Shown here one piece after another: positions 1 to 6,516 of a stretch of 16,124 nt of DNA. The stretch comes from Catellatospora citrea (GTDB lineage Bacteria; Actinomycetota; Actinomycetes; Mycobacteriales; Micromonosporaceae): assembly GCF_003610235.1 (NCBI RefSeq), contig NZ_RAPR01000004.1, positions 1 to 16,124 on the forward strand. The letters are read 5' to 3'. A model generated the notes under the pieces. The model ran no database searches, was not told the origin of the DNA, and saw nothing but the letters and a program-made list of their open reading frames with translations. The translations under genes and the position numbers were made by a program. Within the stretch, counting starts at the first letter, position 1; the number at the start of each line of letters is the position of its first letter.

Positions 1-2
1 CC

Positions 3-329
3 GACGCGGTGGGGGAGGCCGACGTACTGGTCCGTGACCTGATCACGGCGCGCGGCTACCCGGGTGACGACGACGAGGAGCAGCTGGCACAGCTGTCCGT
101 CGACCACGCCGCGACGCTGGCCTCGTACCGCGAGGCCAGGGAGATCGCCGACCGCAACAGCCGCGGCGAGGCCGGCACCGAGGACCTGCGCATCGCGGTG
201 GTCCGCTACCGCGAGCTGGTCGCCCAGCTGCTCGGCGAGGACCCGGTCCCCGCGGAGCCCACCCCGACCGCGGCAGCCGACGCGGCCGCGACTCCCACCC
301 CCCGCCGTGACGAGGAGGTCCACGCATGA
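3..329 (+). CDS. C-terminal part of a hypothetical protein (5' end outside window)
   Basis: The reading frame is already open at base 3 and ends at TGA 327-329, so only about 108 C-terminal residues are visible and the GTG at 9 need not be a start. The segment is helical, with a RDLITARGYP stretch followed by SVDHAATLASYREA and a closing TEDLRIAVVRYRELVAQLL, then an Ala/Pro/Thr-rich tail. The TED/LRxAVxRYR element recurs at the end of the next gene, so the two are probably paralogous in this domain. I recall this arrangement in uncharacterised actinobacterial proteins, often with an N-terminal membrane helix, but that end is not visible. It overlaps the next gene by 4 bases (ATGA), which indicates translational coupling. 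Function unknown. Confidence 0.75.
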   Translation, partial: DAVGEADVLVRDLITARGYPGDDDEEQLAQLSVDHAATLASYREAREIADRNSRGEAGTEDLRIAVVRYRELVAQLLGEDPVPAEPTPTAAADAAATPTPRRDEEVHA

Positions 330-1410
330 CCTACGACACCCGAGCCCAGTTCAACCAAGGCCTCGTCGACTCCGACGACGACCGCGACCGGCACGACGGC
401 GTGCCGCACCAGGACCGCTCCGACGACGTGGTCGACGGCGAGCTCGTGGACGGCGAGCCGGAGCACCGCCACGACCAGGACGGCGTCGTACCCGCCGAGC
501 ATGACGCCGACGGCGAGCCGGTCGAGGCGGTGGACCTCGACGGCTTCGGTGGCACCACCGAGGGCGGCCACGACGTCGCCACCCCCGCGACGACGACGAG
601 ACTCCGGCCCTGGACGACGTGGCCGACGACGAGCCCGTCGCCACCGACGACCCCGCCCACCCCGAGGCCCACCTCGGCGAGGACCCGGCCGACCGCGCCG
701 ACCCGCCCGCCGACGAGGTGCCGGACGAGACGGTGGCGCAGGCCCTCGACGGCGACGCCGAGCCGGTGGACACGGAGCCGGTCGACACCGAGACCAGGAC
801 GCTCGACGACCTGGCCGACGTGGAGGTGCCCGCCGACGACGCACTCGCCGACGCCGCGGACCGCCCGGTGGAGGCGCGCGACGACGACGTCCTGGCCCCG
901 GACGGCACTCCCGCCGACGAACCCACCCCGGCCGACCTGGCGGTCGAGGACATGACCACGCCGGACGCGACCGCCTACGACGAGTCGGCCGACGCACCGG
1001 ACCACACCGACGTCCCGGCGGACAGCGCTGTGGCGACTGACGCCGTAGACCTTCCCGCCGAGGACGCGGCGCCGGTCGTGGGCGGCCCGGACGCCGTCGA
1101 CCCGCCGGTGACCGCGCCCGCAGGCGTCGACGCGCTGGTGGCGGCCGCGTCGCTGTGGCCGGTGGCGGCCGCCGAGGACCTGCGTACCCGGTGGCAGGCC
1201 GCGCAGCTGCGGTTCGTCGACGACCCGCCCGCGGTCGCCGCGGACCTGCGGGACCTGGTCGGCGAATCGGTGCGCACGCTGCAGGAGTCGCTGGCCGACC
1301 GGCAGCGCGAGCTGGACGACGCGTTCGACGAGGCCGGTACGGACACCGAACGGCTGCGCCTGGCCGTGCAGCGCTACCGCGACTTCCACCAGCAGCTGCT
1401 GGAACGGTAG
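326..1410 (+). pseudogene. Acidic hypothetical protein, frame broken once near 582-586
   Basis: ATG 326 overlaps the stop of the preceding gene. Frame 2 encodes an Asp/Glu-rich, probably disordered N-terminus up to about base 581 (ends GGHDVATP). The same acidic style then continues in frame 1 from about 588 (DDDETPALDDVADDEP) to the stop at 1408-1410. Adding one C to the five-C run at 582-586 joins both parts into a protein of about 361 residues. Residues about 150-280 are acidic and rich in Pro, Ala and Thr. The last 90 or so residues form a helical domain with LRTRWQAAQLRFVDDP and TERLRLAVQRYRDFHQQLL, matching the end of the upstream gene. The break may be a sequencing error, a real mutation or (least likely) programmed slippage. 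Function unknown. Confidence 0.7.
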
Positions 1411-1466
1411 AGAACTCCCGGCGGCCGCCGACTGCCTGCCACGCATCTCCGGCTGCCGCCGGGCTC

Positions 1467-1507
1467 GTACTGCGGGACGCCCCACCTCGGGGGGCGTCCC
1501 GCAGTAC
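1467..1507. terminator. Perfect 17-bp stem, bidirectional terminator
   Basis: Arms 1467-1483 and 1491-1507 are exact reverse complements (GTACTGCGGGACGCCCC and its complement) around the 7-base loop ACCTCGG. It lies between the convergent stops at 1410 (+) and 1512 (-), with no other gene there, so it probably ends transcription from both sides. There is no clear T-tract, which is common for actinobacterial terminators. Confidence 0.85.
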
Positions 1508-1511
1508 GCCG

Positions 1512-3071
1512 TCACGGCGTAGGAGCGTCCTTCACCGTCTTCCCGTCGACCTGGACCTTGCCGGTGCAACCCATCACTAGCGGCGCGGCGTGGACGTACA
1601 GCTCGTACCGGTCGGCGGTGTAACGCACCGGGAAGTGCTCCTTGGCCCAGACCCTGACCTCGGGGTGCTTGCCGATGCGGCGTGGCCGGGCGAACAGCAC
1701 CCCGTCGGCGGCGGTCGCCGCGGCGGTGATCTCGGCGTCGGTGAGCCAGCCGGAGTCGATACGCACGTGCGAGGTGTCCACCAGCCACGGCGGTGTACGC
1801 AGCCCCGCGCGGGCCAGCATCGCCTGGTCGTCGGAGACGAGCACCACGTCGCGGGGCAGGCCGCGCAGGCACGCCTCGACGGAGGTGTCGGTCAGCACCG
1901 GCGCGACGGTGGTGTGCGTGGTGTACCAGGCTCCCGCGACGATCGCGACCACCACGGCGACGCCGCCGGCCCAGCGCCGCCGCGGCCCGGTGACCCGCAG
2001 CACCGCCCGGCGCGCCACGGCCCACAGCGCGGCCACGCCCAGCACGATCAGCGCACCCGCGGGCGCGACGAACAGCAGCACGTGGTGCTTGAACACGGGA
2101 TGGTGCAGGTACCCGTACGGCACGATAGTCGCCGCCCACACCGCGATCGCCGCGACGTCGGCCCGGCCGCCCGCCCGGCCCGGCAGGCCCAGTGCGAGCA
2201 GCCCGCCGACGCCCGCGGCGATGAAGTACGGCAGACCCCAGTCACCGGTGTTGTCGATCATCCCGATGACGTCGGGAGAGTTGACCGACTCCGCCGCACG
2301 CAGGTGGAACGCGAACACCTGGTCCCAGGCCGCCCGGCCGGGACGGATGACCAGCATCGCGACGGCGGCCGCGGCCGCGAACCCGGCCAGCATGCATCCG
2401 GTCGCCGCCGCGGTGCGCCGCAGCCACGCCCACCACCCGGTGGTCCCGGTCGACACGGTCGTCAGCAGCACCAGCGCCAGCGCCGGCGCGACCACCACCG
2501 CGATCAGCTTCACCAGCGCGGCCAGGCACAGCGCGGCCCCCGACCCGGCCCACCACCACCAGCGGGCCGGCCGGCCCGCGCTGCGGGCGCGCATGGCCAG
2601 GCAGAGCGCGACCCCGCCCAGCGCCGCGGCGGGCAGGTCCGCGCCGAACTGGAAGCTGTAGCGCTGCAGCAGCGGGAATGCGACCACGGCTAGCGCGGCG
2701 AGCATCCCGGCCCGCGGCCCGCGCAGCAGCGCCGTCATCCCGGCCGCGGTGGCCGCGAGCAGCGCCGCGAACCCGGTCATCAGCAGCCGCGCGGTGGTCT
2801 CCCCGTCGACCGCGCCCAGCAGCGCGAACGGCTGGGCGACCAGCCACGGGAACAGCGGCGGCTGCGCGTGGAACACCTCCGTGTACGGCCGTGCGCCGTC
2901 GGCGATGGCCAGCGCCGTCTGCCAGTACACGCCGTCGTCGTAGTCCAGGACCTGGGCCCGGCTGGTGGCGGCGCGGTAGGCGAACGTCCACGCCGCGGCT
3001 GCGGCGACCGCGGCCCACAGCAGTGCGTCGCGCACCACGGTCAAACGCAAAGTGACGGTGGCACCTGTCAT
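1512..3071 (-). CDS. Polytopic membrane glycosyltransferase, GT-C / GT39-like
   Basis: A 519-residue integral membrane protein with about ten hydrophobic segments. After the first helix (about residues 15-33) comes an extracytoplasmic loop with DYDDGVYWQ (Asp 43, 45, 46) and, around residues 70-76, QPPLFPW. This acidic pair followed by a PPLFPW-type element is the hallmark of the PMT_2/ArnT-like GT-C fold, which transfers sugars from polyprenyl-phosphate donors on the outer membrane face. The C-terminal soluble part is about 120 residues. I chose ATG 3071 over GTG 3107 because an AGGA Shine-Dalgarno sits a few bases upstream and the extra 12 residues precede a normal N-terminus. Donor, acceptor and pathway cannot be read from the sequence. 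It stands alone, convergent with the acidic protein and divergent from the HTH gene. Confidence 0.8.
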   Translation of the reverse strand: MTGATVTLRLTVVRDALLWAAVAAAAAWTFAYRAATSRAQVLDYDDGVYWQTALAIADGARPYTEVFHAQPPLFPWLVAQPFALLGAVDGETTARLLMTGFAALLAATAAGMTALLRGPRAGMLAALAVVAFPLLQRYSFQFGADLPAAALGGVALCLAMRARSAGRPARWWWWAGSGAALCLAALVKLIAVVVAPALALVLLTTVSTGTTGWWAWLRRTAAATGCMLAGFAAAAAVAMLVIRPGRAAWDQVFAFHLRAAESVNSPDVIGMIDNTGDWGLPYFIAAGVGGLLALGLPGRAGGRADVAAIAVWAATIVPYGYLHHPVFKHHVLLFVAPAGALIVLGVAALWAVARRAVLRVTGPRRRWAGGVAVVVAIVAGAWYTTHTTVAPVLTDTSVEACLRGLPRDVVLVSDDQAMLARAGLRTPPWLVDTSHVRIDSGWLTDAEITAAATAADGVLFARPRRIGKHPEVRVWAKEHFPVRYTADRYELYVHAAPLVMGCTGKVQVDGKTVKDAPTP

Positions 3072-3103
3072 CGTGTTCCGTCCTGGATCCAGGCAGCAGA
3101 GCA

Positions 3104-3127
3104 CCACGCGTCGGCGTCGACGCGTGG
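3104..3127. promoter_or_regulatory. 10-bp perfect inverted repeat upstream of the membrane glycosyltransferase
   Basis: CCACGCGTCG (3104-3113) and its exact complement (3118-3127) flank a 4-base spacer, 33 bases upstream of the chosen start at 3071. It could be an operator or a leader hairpin. No other occurrence of the motif was noticed in the window. Confidence 0.4.
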
Positions 3128-3285
3128 CGGGGGCCCGCAGAAGCTAACACCGCCAATGGTGACCATGTAGCACCAAAGGCTTGTGTCGTGTATATCGGGC
3201 ACATCGTCACACCGCGACGGACTCTCACCACGACCCGCTCGCCCGACCTCGGTGCAGGTCGGCGACGCCTCGGACGGAGCTTGGC

Positions 3286-3330
3286 GTCAACCGGAGTTGA
3301 CACGGAGCGTTCTGTCAACCTACATTGACA
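3286..3330 (+). promoter_or_regulatory. Promoter with overlapping GTCAAC/GTTGAC operator array
   Basis: A consensus -35 TTGACA (3297-3302) and a -10 TACATT (3321-3326) are separated by 18 bases. The expected start of transcription is at about 3333, the A of the HTH gene ATG, so the mRNA is probably leaderless. Four half-sites alternate in orientation: GTCAAC 3286-3291, GTTGACA 3296-3302, TGTCAAC 3313-3319 and TTGACA 3325-3330. Adjacent pairs form perfect dyads with spacers of 4, 10 and 6 bases. This layout, overlapping both core elements, suggests repression at the promoter, perhaps by the HTH protein it drives. Confidence 0.7.
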
Positions 3331-3332
3331 CC

Positions 3333-3569
3333 ATGAGCGACGCGACAAAACTCGCCGCCGCAGCCGGCAGCGCCGACCCCGGCGTCGGCCTGCGCGCCGT
3401 GCTCGCCCTGCGCCGGCTGCTCGAAACCCTCGAGACGCTGCAGGTCGGCAACGCCCGCAAAGCAGGCTGGTCCTGGCAGGAGATCGCCGACGCCCTCGAA
3501 GTCAGCCGACAGGCCGTACACAAGAAACACGCCGGCCGCTGGCCCGGACCGGACCGACGGGAGAAGTGA
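3333..3569 (+). CDS. Small HTH DNA-binding protein, probable autoregulator
   Basis: A 78-residue protein: Ala-rich N-terminus, a helical Leu-rich stretch (LRAVLALRRLLETLETLQ) and a clear helix-turn-helix near the C-terminus (WSWQEIADALEVSRQAVHKK), then a basic tail. ATG 3333 is preferred over the upstream GTG at 3183 because the promoter puts +1 at this ATG and the region before it is promoter DNA. The stop TGA shares its final A with the ATG of the Clp N-domain gene, so the two are co-translated. HTH proteins paired with Clp N-domain proteins recur in actinobacteria as I recall. The likely role is to control its own operon; the target beyond that is unknown. Confidence 0.85.
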   Translation: MSDATKLAAAAGSADPGVGLRAVLALRRLLETLETLQVGNARKAGWSWQEIADALEVSRQAVHKKHAGRWPGPDRREK

Positions 3570-4168
3570 TGTTCGAACGATTCACCACCGCCGCACGCGA
3601 CGTCGTCAGAGGCGCCCAGGACGAAGCCCGCCACTGCGGCCAGCAGCACTACCTCGGCACCGAACACCTGCTGCTCGGCCTGCTCCGCCCCACCAGCGGC
3701 ATCCCGTACGACCTGCTCACCGACGCCGGTCTCGACCACGACCAGGTCACCGCCGCCATCAGCCGCCACCTCGGCACCGCCGAACCCTTCGGCGCCGCCG
3801 ACGCCGCCGCCCTCCAGGCCATCGGCATCGACCTCGACGCCGTACGCGCCAAACTCGAGGAGACCTTCGGCCCCGGCGCCCTCAACCAGGTCACCCCACC
3901 ACCCCGGCGCGGCCTGTTCCGCCGCCGCCCCCACGTCGCCGTCAGCGAAGGCCGCCACATCCCCTTCACCCCGCGCAGCAAAGTCGTGCTCGAACTGTCC
4001 CTACGCGAAGCCCTGCGCCTCAAGCACAAGTACATCGGCACCGAACACATCCTGCTCGGCATGATCCGCGAAGGCCGAGGGCTCGCCGCCCTGATCATGA
4101 CCGAAGCCGGCATCGACCTCGACGACCTGCGCCGCCGCACCGAACAGGCCATCGCCGCGCGCGCCTGA
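3569..4168 (+). CDS. Free-standing double Clp N-domain protein
   Basis: A 199-residue protein with two copies of the Clp R (N-terminal) repeat and no AAA+ ATPase. The first copy starts at residue 1 (MFERFTTAARDVV, then HYLGTEHLLLGLL) and the second begins near residue 130 (FTPRSKVVLELSLREALRL, then KYIGTEHILLGMI). A basic, proline-rich linker (PPPRRGLFRRRP) joins the halves. In ClpA/ClpC the N-domain binds adaptors and substrates. A protein of N-domains alone could act as an adaptor, decoy or regulator of ClpC, but this is inference. Start ATG 3569 has GGGAG at 3559-3563 upstream; GTG 3566, one codon earlier, is possible but too close to that site. Confidence 0.88.
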   Translation: MFERFTTAARDVVRGAQDEARHCGQQHYLGTEHLLLGLLRPTSGIPYDLLTDAGLDHDQVTAAISRHLGTAEPFGAADAAALQAIGIDLDAVRAKLEETFGPGALNQVTPPPRRGLFRRRPHVAVSEGRHIPFTPRSKVVLELSLREALRLKHKYIGTEHILLGMIREGRGLAALIMTEAGIDLDDLRRRTEQAIAARA

Positions 4169-4175
4169 CCGCCCA

Positions 4176-4204
4176 CGCGGCCGGGGGAGCAGACCCCGGC
4201 CGCG
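4176..4204 (+). terminator. GC-rich hairpin ending the HTH/Clp N operon
   Basis: Perfect 11-bp stem CGCGGCCGGGG (4176-4186) with 4194-4204 and a 7-base loop, starting 8 bases after the stop at 4168. It also insulates the next promoter, whose -35 starts at 4210. Confidence 0.8.
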
Positions 4205-4209
4205 CCGAC

Positions 4210-4240
4210 TTGACCTGGAGCGCACTCCAGCACCTACGCT
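4210..4240 (+). promoter_or_regulatory. MerR-type promoter with 19-bp spacer and internal dyad
   Basis: -35 TTGACC (4210-4215) and -10 TACGCT (4235-4240) are separated by 19 bases, longer than the usual 17. The dyad CTGGAG-CGCA-CTCCAG (4215-4230) lies in the spacer. An overlong spacer holding an operator dyad is the known signature of promoters activated by MerR-family regulators, which twist the DNA to realign the elements. No MerR-family gene is present in the window, so the regulator would be encoded elsewhere. Confidence 0.7.
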
Positions 4241-4247
4241 GATTTCC

Positions 4248-4322
4248 ATGATCGACTCCTGCCGGGCCGGCGCAGGAGTCCCGACCAGGGGAGAAGCACC
4301 ACCATGCGCTACCGCGCCCTAG
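4248..4322 (+). CDS. Possible leaderless upstream ORF (24 aa) overlapping the reductase start
   Basis: ATG 4248 lies 7 bases after the -10 element, where transcription should begin, so it could be translated without a leader. It encodes 24 residues with two cysteines (MIDSCRAGAG then VPTRGEAPPC) and stops at TAG 4320-4322, 19 bases inside the reductase gene in another frame. A hairpin (4254-4280) lies inside it. It could be a regulatory leader peptide or chance. Confidence 0.3.
   Translation: MIDSCRAGAGVPTRGEAPPCATAP
4254..4280 (+). promoter_or_regulatory. Leader hairpin before the aldo/keto reductase
   Basis: GACTCCTGC (4254-4262) pairs perfectly with 4272-4280 around a 9-base GC-rich loop, in the presumed 5' leader and just before the AGGGGAG ribosome site at 4287-4293. 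It is too close to the gene to be a terminator of the previous unit, so mRNA stability or translational control is more likely. Confidence 0.45.
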
Positions 4323-5350
4323 GCCTCACCGGCATCGAAGTCAGCACCTACTGCCTCGGCACCATGATGCTCGGCAGCGTCGGCAACCCCGACCACGACG
4401 ACTGCGCCCGCATCATCCACCACGCCCTCGACCACGGCGTCAACTTCATCGACACCGCCGACATGTACTCCGCCGGCGAATCCGAGACCATCGTCGGCAA
4501 AGCCCTGCACGGCCGTCGCGACGACGTCATCCTCGCCACCAAGGTGCACTTCCCGATGGGAGAAGGCCGTAACCGCGGCGGCAACAGCCGCCGCTGGATC
4601 CTCAAAGCCGTCGAGGACAGCCTGCGCCGCCTGAACACCGACTGGATCGACCTCTACCAGATCCACCGACCCGACCACACCACCGACATCGAAGAGACCC
4701 TCGCCACCCTCGACGACCTCGTCCGCGCGGGAAAGATCCGCGCCTACGGCTGCTCCACCTTCCCCGCCGAGGAACTCGTCGAAGCCCACCACGCCGCCGA
4801 GCGCCGCGCCGTCGGCCGCTTCCGCACCGAACAACCCCCGTACTCCCTGCTCGCCCGCGGCATCGAAGCCGACATCCTGCCCGTCGCCCAGCGCTACGGC
4901 ATGGGCGTACTCGTCTGGAGCCCGCTGGCCTCCGGCTTCCTGTCCGGCCGCATCGACCGCGCCACCGTCGACCTCACCACCGGCCGCGCCGCACTCACCC
5001 CGCACCGCTTCGACCCGGCCATCCCCGCCAACGCCGCCAAGTACGACGCCCTCGAACAACTCACCGCGCTCGCCGCCGAGATCGGCTGCACCCTGCCCGA
5101 ACTCGCCCTCGCGTTCACCCAGGCTCACCCCGCGGTCACCGCGACCATCATCGGCCCGCGCACCATGGCCCACCTGGAAACCGCGCTCAAGGGAGCAGGG
5201 CTCGCCCTGGACGACGCCACGCTGGACCGCATCGACGAGATCGTCCCGCCCGGCGCCAACCTGTACCGCCCTGACGGCGCCTGGCGTCCACCGGCCCTGT
5301 CCGACAGCACGCTGCGCCGCCGCCCGCAGACCGACCGGGCCGCCGCCTGA
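4304..5350 (+). CDS. Aldo/keto reductase
   Basis: A 348-residue NADPH-dependent oxidoreductase of the AKR superfamily ((beta/alpha)8 barrel, cytosolic). The catalytic tetrad is visible: Asp50 and Tyr55 in FIDTADMYSAGESE, Lys80 in ATKVHF, His121 in LYQIHRPD. The cofactor-binding segment VWSPLASGFLSG and the C-terminal GPRTMAHLETAL typical of the family are present, so the enzyme looks intact and full-length. The start ATG 4304 has AGGGGAG ten bases upstream. It is transcribed alone between two hairpin terminators, probably under a MerR-type activator, which would fit a response to reactive aldehydes or electrophiles. The substrate cannot be told from the sequence. Confidence 0.93.
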   Translation: MRYRALGLTGIEVSTYCLGTMMLGSVGNPDHDDCARIIHHALDHGVNFIDTADMYSAGESETIVGKALHGRRDDVILATKVHFPMGEGRNRGGNSRRWILKAVEDSLRRLNTDWIDLYQIHRPDHTTDIEETLATLDDLVRAGKIRAYGCSTFPAEELVEAHHAAERRAVGRFRTEQPPYSLLARGIEADILPVAQRYGMGVLVWSPLASGFLSGRIDRATVDLTTGRAALTPHRFDPAIPANAAKYDALEQLTALAAEIGCTLPELALAFTQAHPAVTATIIGPRTMAHLETALKGAGLALDDATLDRIDEIVPPGANLYRPDGAWRPPALSDSTLRRRPQTDRAAA

Positions 5351-5372
5351 CCTCGGCTGACTTGAGATCATC

Positions 5373-5408
5373 ACAGGCCGGGGGAGTGGTGTCGCTCCCT
5401 CGGCCTGT
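5373..5408 (+). terminator. Hairpin terminator after the reductase
   Basis: A 14-bp stem, ACAGGCCGGGGGAG (5373-5386) with 5395-5408, has one G-T pair and an 8-base loop, 22 bases after the stop at 5350. Confidence 0.8.
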
Positions 5409-5468
5409 CGCCCGCTCCACCCCCGCCGGGACCACCGACACCAGCGACCGCTGGCAGGATGAGCGCCC

Positions 5469-6020
5469 ATGACCCCATCCGACGTGTACGAGGAACGCTA
5501 CGGACCGAACCCGAAGACGATCCTCGTCATCGCCGGCAGCTTGCTGTTCACCGCCGCCATGCTGCTGCTGCCGCTCGACGCGCTCACCCGCATCCTCGGC
5601 CTGGCCCTGTTCGGCGTCGGCGGCGTCGTCATGATCATCAGCACGTTCAGCCGCAAGGTCGCCCTGCGCGTCGACGCCACCGGCATCACCCTCGGCGGCT
5701 CGCCGCTGCGCTACGCCGCCACCACCGTCCACGTGCCCTGGGCCGAGGTGGAGGCGGTGGTGCTGTGGCGCCAGGCGGCGGCGCACCACCTGCCCTGGAT
5801 CGGCGTGCTGCGACCGCACGCCGCACCGCCCCTGCGAGGCACACCCACCGGACCGGCCGGAAAGCTGATGGCCGGTTTCGGGTATGCCGTCTCCGGTGCG
5901 CCCGACCCGCGCCTGGTCGCCGCCGGCCGTGCCATCAACGGCTGGCGACTCGACCTCGACCGGCTCACCGCCGTCGTCCGCCGCCACGCGCCCGGCGTGG
6001 TCGTCCGCGACCTGAGATGA
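5469..6020 (+). CDS. Hypothetical membrane protein, two TM helices and a PH-like C-terminus
   Basis: A 183-residue protein. Two hydrophobic helices at residues about 17-36 and 41-60 form a hairpin. They are followed by a soluble part with alternating short strands (KVALRVDATGITLGG, VPWAEVEAVVLW) and a C-terminal helix (RLDLDRLTAVVRRHAP). A TM hairpin followed by a small beta domain is typical of bacterial PH-like membrane proteins (I recall YdbS/STM3941-like families), but I cannot assign it firmly. Start ATG 5469 has GGCAGGA about ten bases upstream; the same bases include a CAGGAT that could be a -10 for a leaderless mRNA. Function unknown. Confidence 0.8.
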   Translation: MTPSDVYEERYGPNPKTILVIAGSLLFTAAMLLLPLDALTRILGLALFGVGGVVMIISTFSRKVALRVDATGITLGGSPLRYAATTVHVPWAEVEAVVLWRQAAAHHLPWIGVLRPHAAPPLRGTPTGPAGKLMAGFGYAVSGAPDPRLVAAGRAINGWRLDLDRLTAVVRRHAPGVVVRDLR

Positions 6021-6111
6021 CCCGCGCCAACGGCTCGCACCTGGCGGGGAGAGCGTGGGCATGATCCGGCCCATCGGTCGCGGACTGCCGCCGAGCCTCT
6101 AGTCTGCGTCC

Positions 6112-6507
6112 ATGACGACCACCTACACCTGGCGCGGTGCGTTTGACAACACCGAGGTGGAGAGCCTGCACGCGGCCGGATTCGGCTACCAGCCGGCGGG
6201 CTACGACTGGCTGACGCAGGTCACGCGGCACAGCCTCGGCTGGGTCTGCGCCCGGAACAGCGAGCGGCTTGTCGGTTTCGTCAACGTCGCCTGGGACGGC
6301 AGTACGCATGCGTTCATTCTGGATACCGTCGTCGCGGCGGACATGCAGCGCCAGAGCATCGGCACCGGGCTGATCACTGCGGCCACGACGCACGCACGCG
6401 CCGCCGGCTGCCAGTGGCTGCATGTCGACTTCGAGGAGCATCTGCGCGACTTCTACTTCGACAGCTGTGGCTTCCGGTCGACCCCAGCGGGCCTCATCGA
6501 ACTCTGA
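6112..6507 (+). CDS. GNAT-family N-acetyltransferase
   Basis: A compact 131-residue GNAT protein. The acetyl-CoA pyrophosphate loop is QRQSIGTGLI (near residues 78-90), after the core strand FILDTVVAADM. Motif B follows as CQWLHVDFEEHLRDFYFDSCGF, shown in part by LRDFYFDSCGF (neutral zinc of the fold is not expected here). A C-terminal strand closes the domain. It would transfer an acetyl group from acetyl-CoA to an amine; the substrate is unknown. TAGTCT at 6100-6105 lies 6 bases before ATG 6112 and there is no clear Shine-Dalgarno, suggesting a leaderless mRNA, though no good -35 is visible. It ends 9 bases from the convergent stop of the terminal-protein-like gene, with no terminator between them. 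Confidence 0.85.
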   Translation: MTTTYTWRGAFDNTEVESLHAAGFGYQPAGYDWLTQVTRHSLGWVCARNSERLVGFVNVAWDGSTHAFILDTVVAADMQRQSIGTGLITAATTHARAAGCQWLHVDFEEHLRDFYFDSCGFRSTPAGLIEL

Positions 6508-6516
6508 TCGCCCTGG

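Noticed and set aside
582..586. Programmed ribosomal frameshift at the C run
   Set aside because: No canonical slippery heptamer or downstream pseudoknot was recognised, and the same kind of single-base break recurs in many genes to the right, so an indel is more likely.
331..2139. Long 602-codon minus-strand ORF
   Set aside because: It is the shadow of the acidic plus-strand gene and of the membrane glycosyltransferase; Arg/Pro-rich low-information sequence and it crosses the 17-bp terminator.
4319..5470. 383-codon minus-strand ORF rich in Gly, Val, Glu and Asp
   Set aside because: Antisense shadow of the intact aldo/keto reductase in a high-GC3 genome; no motifs.
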